This document shows positions 5,526 through 6,276 of a stretch of 6,276 nucleotides of DNA, in pieces (the stretch's first letter is position 1; each line of letters opens with the position of its first letter). Where the stretch lies: contig JADFIX010000265.1 in assembly GCA_022566435.1 (NCBI GenBank), positions 1 to 6,276 on the forward strand. Direction: 5' to 3'. Made by a program: the position numbers and the translations under genes. The notes beneath the pieces are model-generated. The model worked only from the letters and a program-made list of their open reading frames with translations, made no database searches and was not told the origin of the DNA. The DNA is from Planctomycetota bacterium (GTDB taxonomy: Bacteria > Planctomycetota > Phycisphaerae > UBA1845).

Positions 5526-5709
5526 GGTTCAACGTCGCCTGCGATTCCCAAATCGAGCAGACGTGTTGACGCTCGGATTGACCGCAAGCCTGTGGATCGC
5601 ACAGTGCGATCGTCGTGCGTTTGTCAGCGAGTAGGTTGTCAACGGTCATCCTGTAGGATGGCCCGCCGCAAGTCGGCGACCTAGATATCCCACCACTGAC
5701 ATCATCGAT
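5526..5709. promoter_or_regulatory. Intergenic stretch with three inverted repeats upstream of the AlpA-like gene
   Basis: GATCGCAC-A-GTGCGATC (5595-5611) is a perfect 17-base palindrome. CATCCT-GT-AGGATG (5647-5660) and CGCCG-CAAGT-CGGCG (5664-5678) follow within 70 bases. The first is of operator size; the latter two together (GTAGGATGGCCCGCC...) recall dispersed palindromic repeats I associate with planctomycete genomes. No T-run makes any of them an obvious terminator. No gene is supported here. Confidence 0.4.
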
Positions 5710-6015
5710 ATGATGGACCGGCTGCTTTCCGCAAAAAGCGCTGCCGCAAGACTCCGAATAGCAGCGACGACTCTGTACGACTGGATCGCCCAGTCGGATG
5801 CAGGTGAGTTCACCGTCCGCGGTCAACCGTTTTCCATCAGCTACTACCAAGGAGGTCGGCGCGGTCAAGGCCGCATCCACATCGAAGCTCAAGAAGTCGA
5901 ACGCCTAAAGGATGCCATGCGAGTGTTGCCCCCGCTACGGCATGTGCGAAGGTCGGCGACAAGCAGACAGCCCTATCCCGGAATCACCGTGCCTCTCGGC
6001 CGCCCCGATGATTGA
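5710..6015 (+). CDS. AlpA/excisionase-like winged helix-turn-helix DNA-binding protein
   Basis: The 101-residue protein starts MMDRLLSAKSAAARLRIA, a helix-turn-helix of the MerR/AlpA/excisionase type (about 4-28, second helix ATTLYDWIAQS). A wing with YYQGGRRGQGRIHIEAQEV (45-63) and a helix VERLKDAMRV (63-72) follow. The tail PYPGITVPLGRPDD (88-101) is basic to neutral and proline-rich. Such proteins control excision of integrative elements or switch promoters, and in planctomycetes they often precede a tyrosine recombinase; none is in this window, which ends 261 bases later. Two ATGs are adjacent (5710 and 5713) and neither has a clear ribosome site, so the exact start is open. The palindromes just upstream are possible binding sites. 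DNA-binding is well supported by pattern; the role in excision is inference. Confidence 0.65.
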   Translation: MMDRLLSAKSAAARLRIAATTLYDWIAQSDAGEFTVRGQPFSISYYQGGRRGQGRIHIEAQEVERLKDAMRVLPPLRHVRRSATSRQPYPGITVPLGRPDD

Positions 6016-6084
6016 TTCTTCTTCATCTTGCGTTGCCTCCTCGGTCGTCGCCAGAGCTTCTCGTTGTGACGGACGTCGATCAAA

Positions 6085-6124
6085 GTGGCTCCCTGATGGT
6101 TCGTCCTTACCAAGGCGGAGCCAC
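6085..6124. other. Long two-part hairpin downstream of the AlpA-like gene
   Basis: GTGGCTCC (6085-6092) pairs perfectly with GGAGCCAC (6117-6124). Inside, TGGT (6097-6100) pairs with ACCA (6109-6112), leaving symmetrical four-base internal loops (CTGA and AGGC) and an eight-base apical loop. This regular architecture suggests a folded RNA or a structured recombination site. No gene is supported from 6016 to 6276; a 91-codon minus-strand frame crosses it but starts inside the terminator stem. Confidence 0.45.
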
Positions 6125-6154
6125 ACAACCAAATTGAGACCCTTGGCGGCAAAT

Positions 6155-6181
6155 GACTCCCGATCAAAGAAGTCGGGAATC
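6155..6181. other. Hairpin with 9-base arms
   Basis: GACTCCCGA (6155-6163) and TCGGGAATC (6173-6181) pair with one G-A or G-U position and a nine-base loop. It sits between the 6085-6124 hairpin and the terminator and may be part of the same folded transcript. Confidence 0.4.
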
Positions 6182-6191
6182 AGGCAACTCA

Positions 6192-6228
6192 GGTCCCCGC
6201 CGGGCTGCAAACCGGCGGGGACCTTTTT
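6192..6228 (+). terminator. Strong rho-independent terminator
   Basis: GGTCCCCGCCGG (6192-6203) and CCGGCGGGGACC (6212-6223) form a perfect 12-base-pair stem around an eight-base loop, and TTTTT (6224-6228) follows directly. The orientation terminates plus-strand transcripts, either of the AlpA-like gene or of a separate structured RNA. There is no comparable A-run on the left side, so it is one-directional. Confidence 0.85.
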
Positions 6229-6276
6229 CAGCGATCCTGCAAGCTCGCTTCGCTCACCCCGCAGTCTTGCTCTTGC

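Noticed and set aside
5512..5892. 126-codon minus-strand frame across the gap and the AlpA-like gene
   Set aside because: No ribosome site or recognisable motif was found, and it is antisense to the well-supported AlpA-like gene.
5973..6026. 17-codon minus-strand ORF (MKKNQSSGRPRG...) with AGGAGG upstream
   Set aside because: The ribosome-like sequence is good, but the peptide is too short and is mostly the antisense of the AlpA-like C-terminus. I cannot support it as a gene.
5935..6210. 91-codon open frame on the minus strand
   Set aside because: Its TTG start lies inside the terminator stem, it overlaps the AlpA-like gene antisense, and the protein shows no recognisable pattern.
1..6276. 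CRISPR array, tRNA or rRNA genes, insertion sequence ends
   Set aside because: No regularly spaced repeats, cloverleaf-like sequence, rRNA core motif or transposase frame was seen in the window.

Overview
The window looks like a piece of a planctomycete chromosome (order Pirellulales or a relative), about 57-60% GC by eye. This rests on recalled family resemblance of several proteins and not on a database search: the sigma-like protein ending in a helix-turn-helix, the single-domain TOPRIM protein, and the AlpA-like protein with a winged tail are types I associate with planctomycetes. No rRNA, tRNA, CRISPR array or transposase is visible.

Layout. Positions 31 to about 4292 are read from the minus strand, right to left. 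In transcription order they hold: a duplicated leader with a broken fragment of a sigma-like gene (4113-4292); an OLD/DUF4435-type TOPRIM protein (3445-4116), start-stop coupled to that fragment; the intact leader and intact sigma-like gene (2606-3238); a very small membrane-protein ORF (2410-2547); Ku (1473-2351); an ATP-dependent DNA ligase overlapping Ku by 4 bases (559-1476); a 64-residue hypothetical (246-440); and a frameshifted C-terminal remnant of a PD-(D/E)XK (RecB/Cas4-like) nuclease (31-203). The plus strand carries a conserved-looking hypothetical protein (about 4839-5525) and a small AlpA/excisionase-like DNA-binding protein (5710-6015). These are followed by a run of hairpins ending in a strong intrinsic terminator (6192-6228).

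How the genes work together. Ku and the ligase form a minimal two-gene bacterial NHEJ operon: Ku binds and bridges DNA ends and the ligase seals them. The ligase is only the catalytic core (nucleotidyltransferase plus OB fold), without the polymerase and phosphoesterase domains of full LigD. The sigma-like protein and the TOPRIM protein lie directly upstream on the same strand. They could be co-regulated with the repair pair, but the sequence does not prove this.

The most unusual thing here is a repeated theme of copied 5' leaders. The leader and start of the sigma-like gene occur twice, as direct repeats flanking the TOPRIM gene; the upstream copy is an internally deleted, frame-scrambled relic that now feeds translation into the TOPRIM gene. 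Separately, the roughly 48-bp leader, ribosome site and first codons of Ku occur a second time, fused to the C-terminal tail of a lost nuclease. Two different genes in one short region have thus donated translation-initiation regions to unrelated fragments, next to end-joining genes. The right end looks like the edge of an integrative element (AlpA-like protein, palindromes, structured RNA-like hairpins), but no integrase is inside the window.
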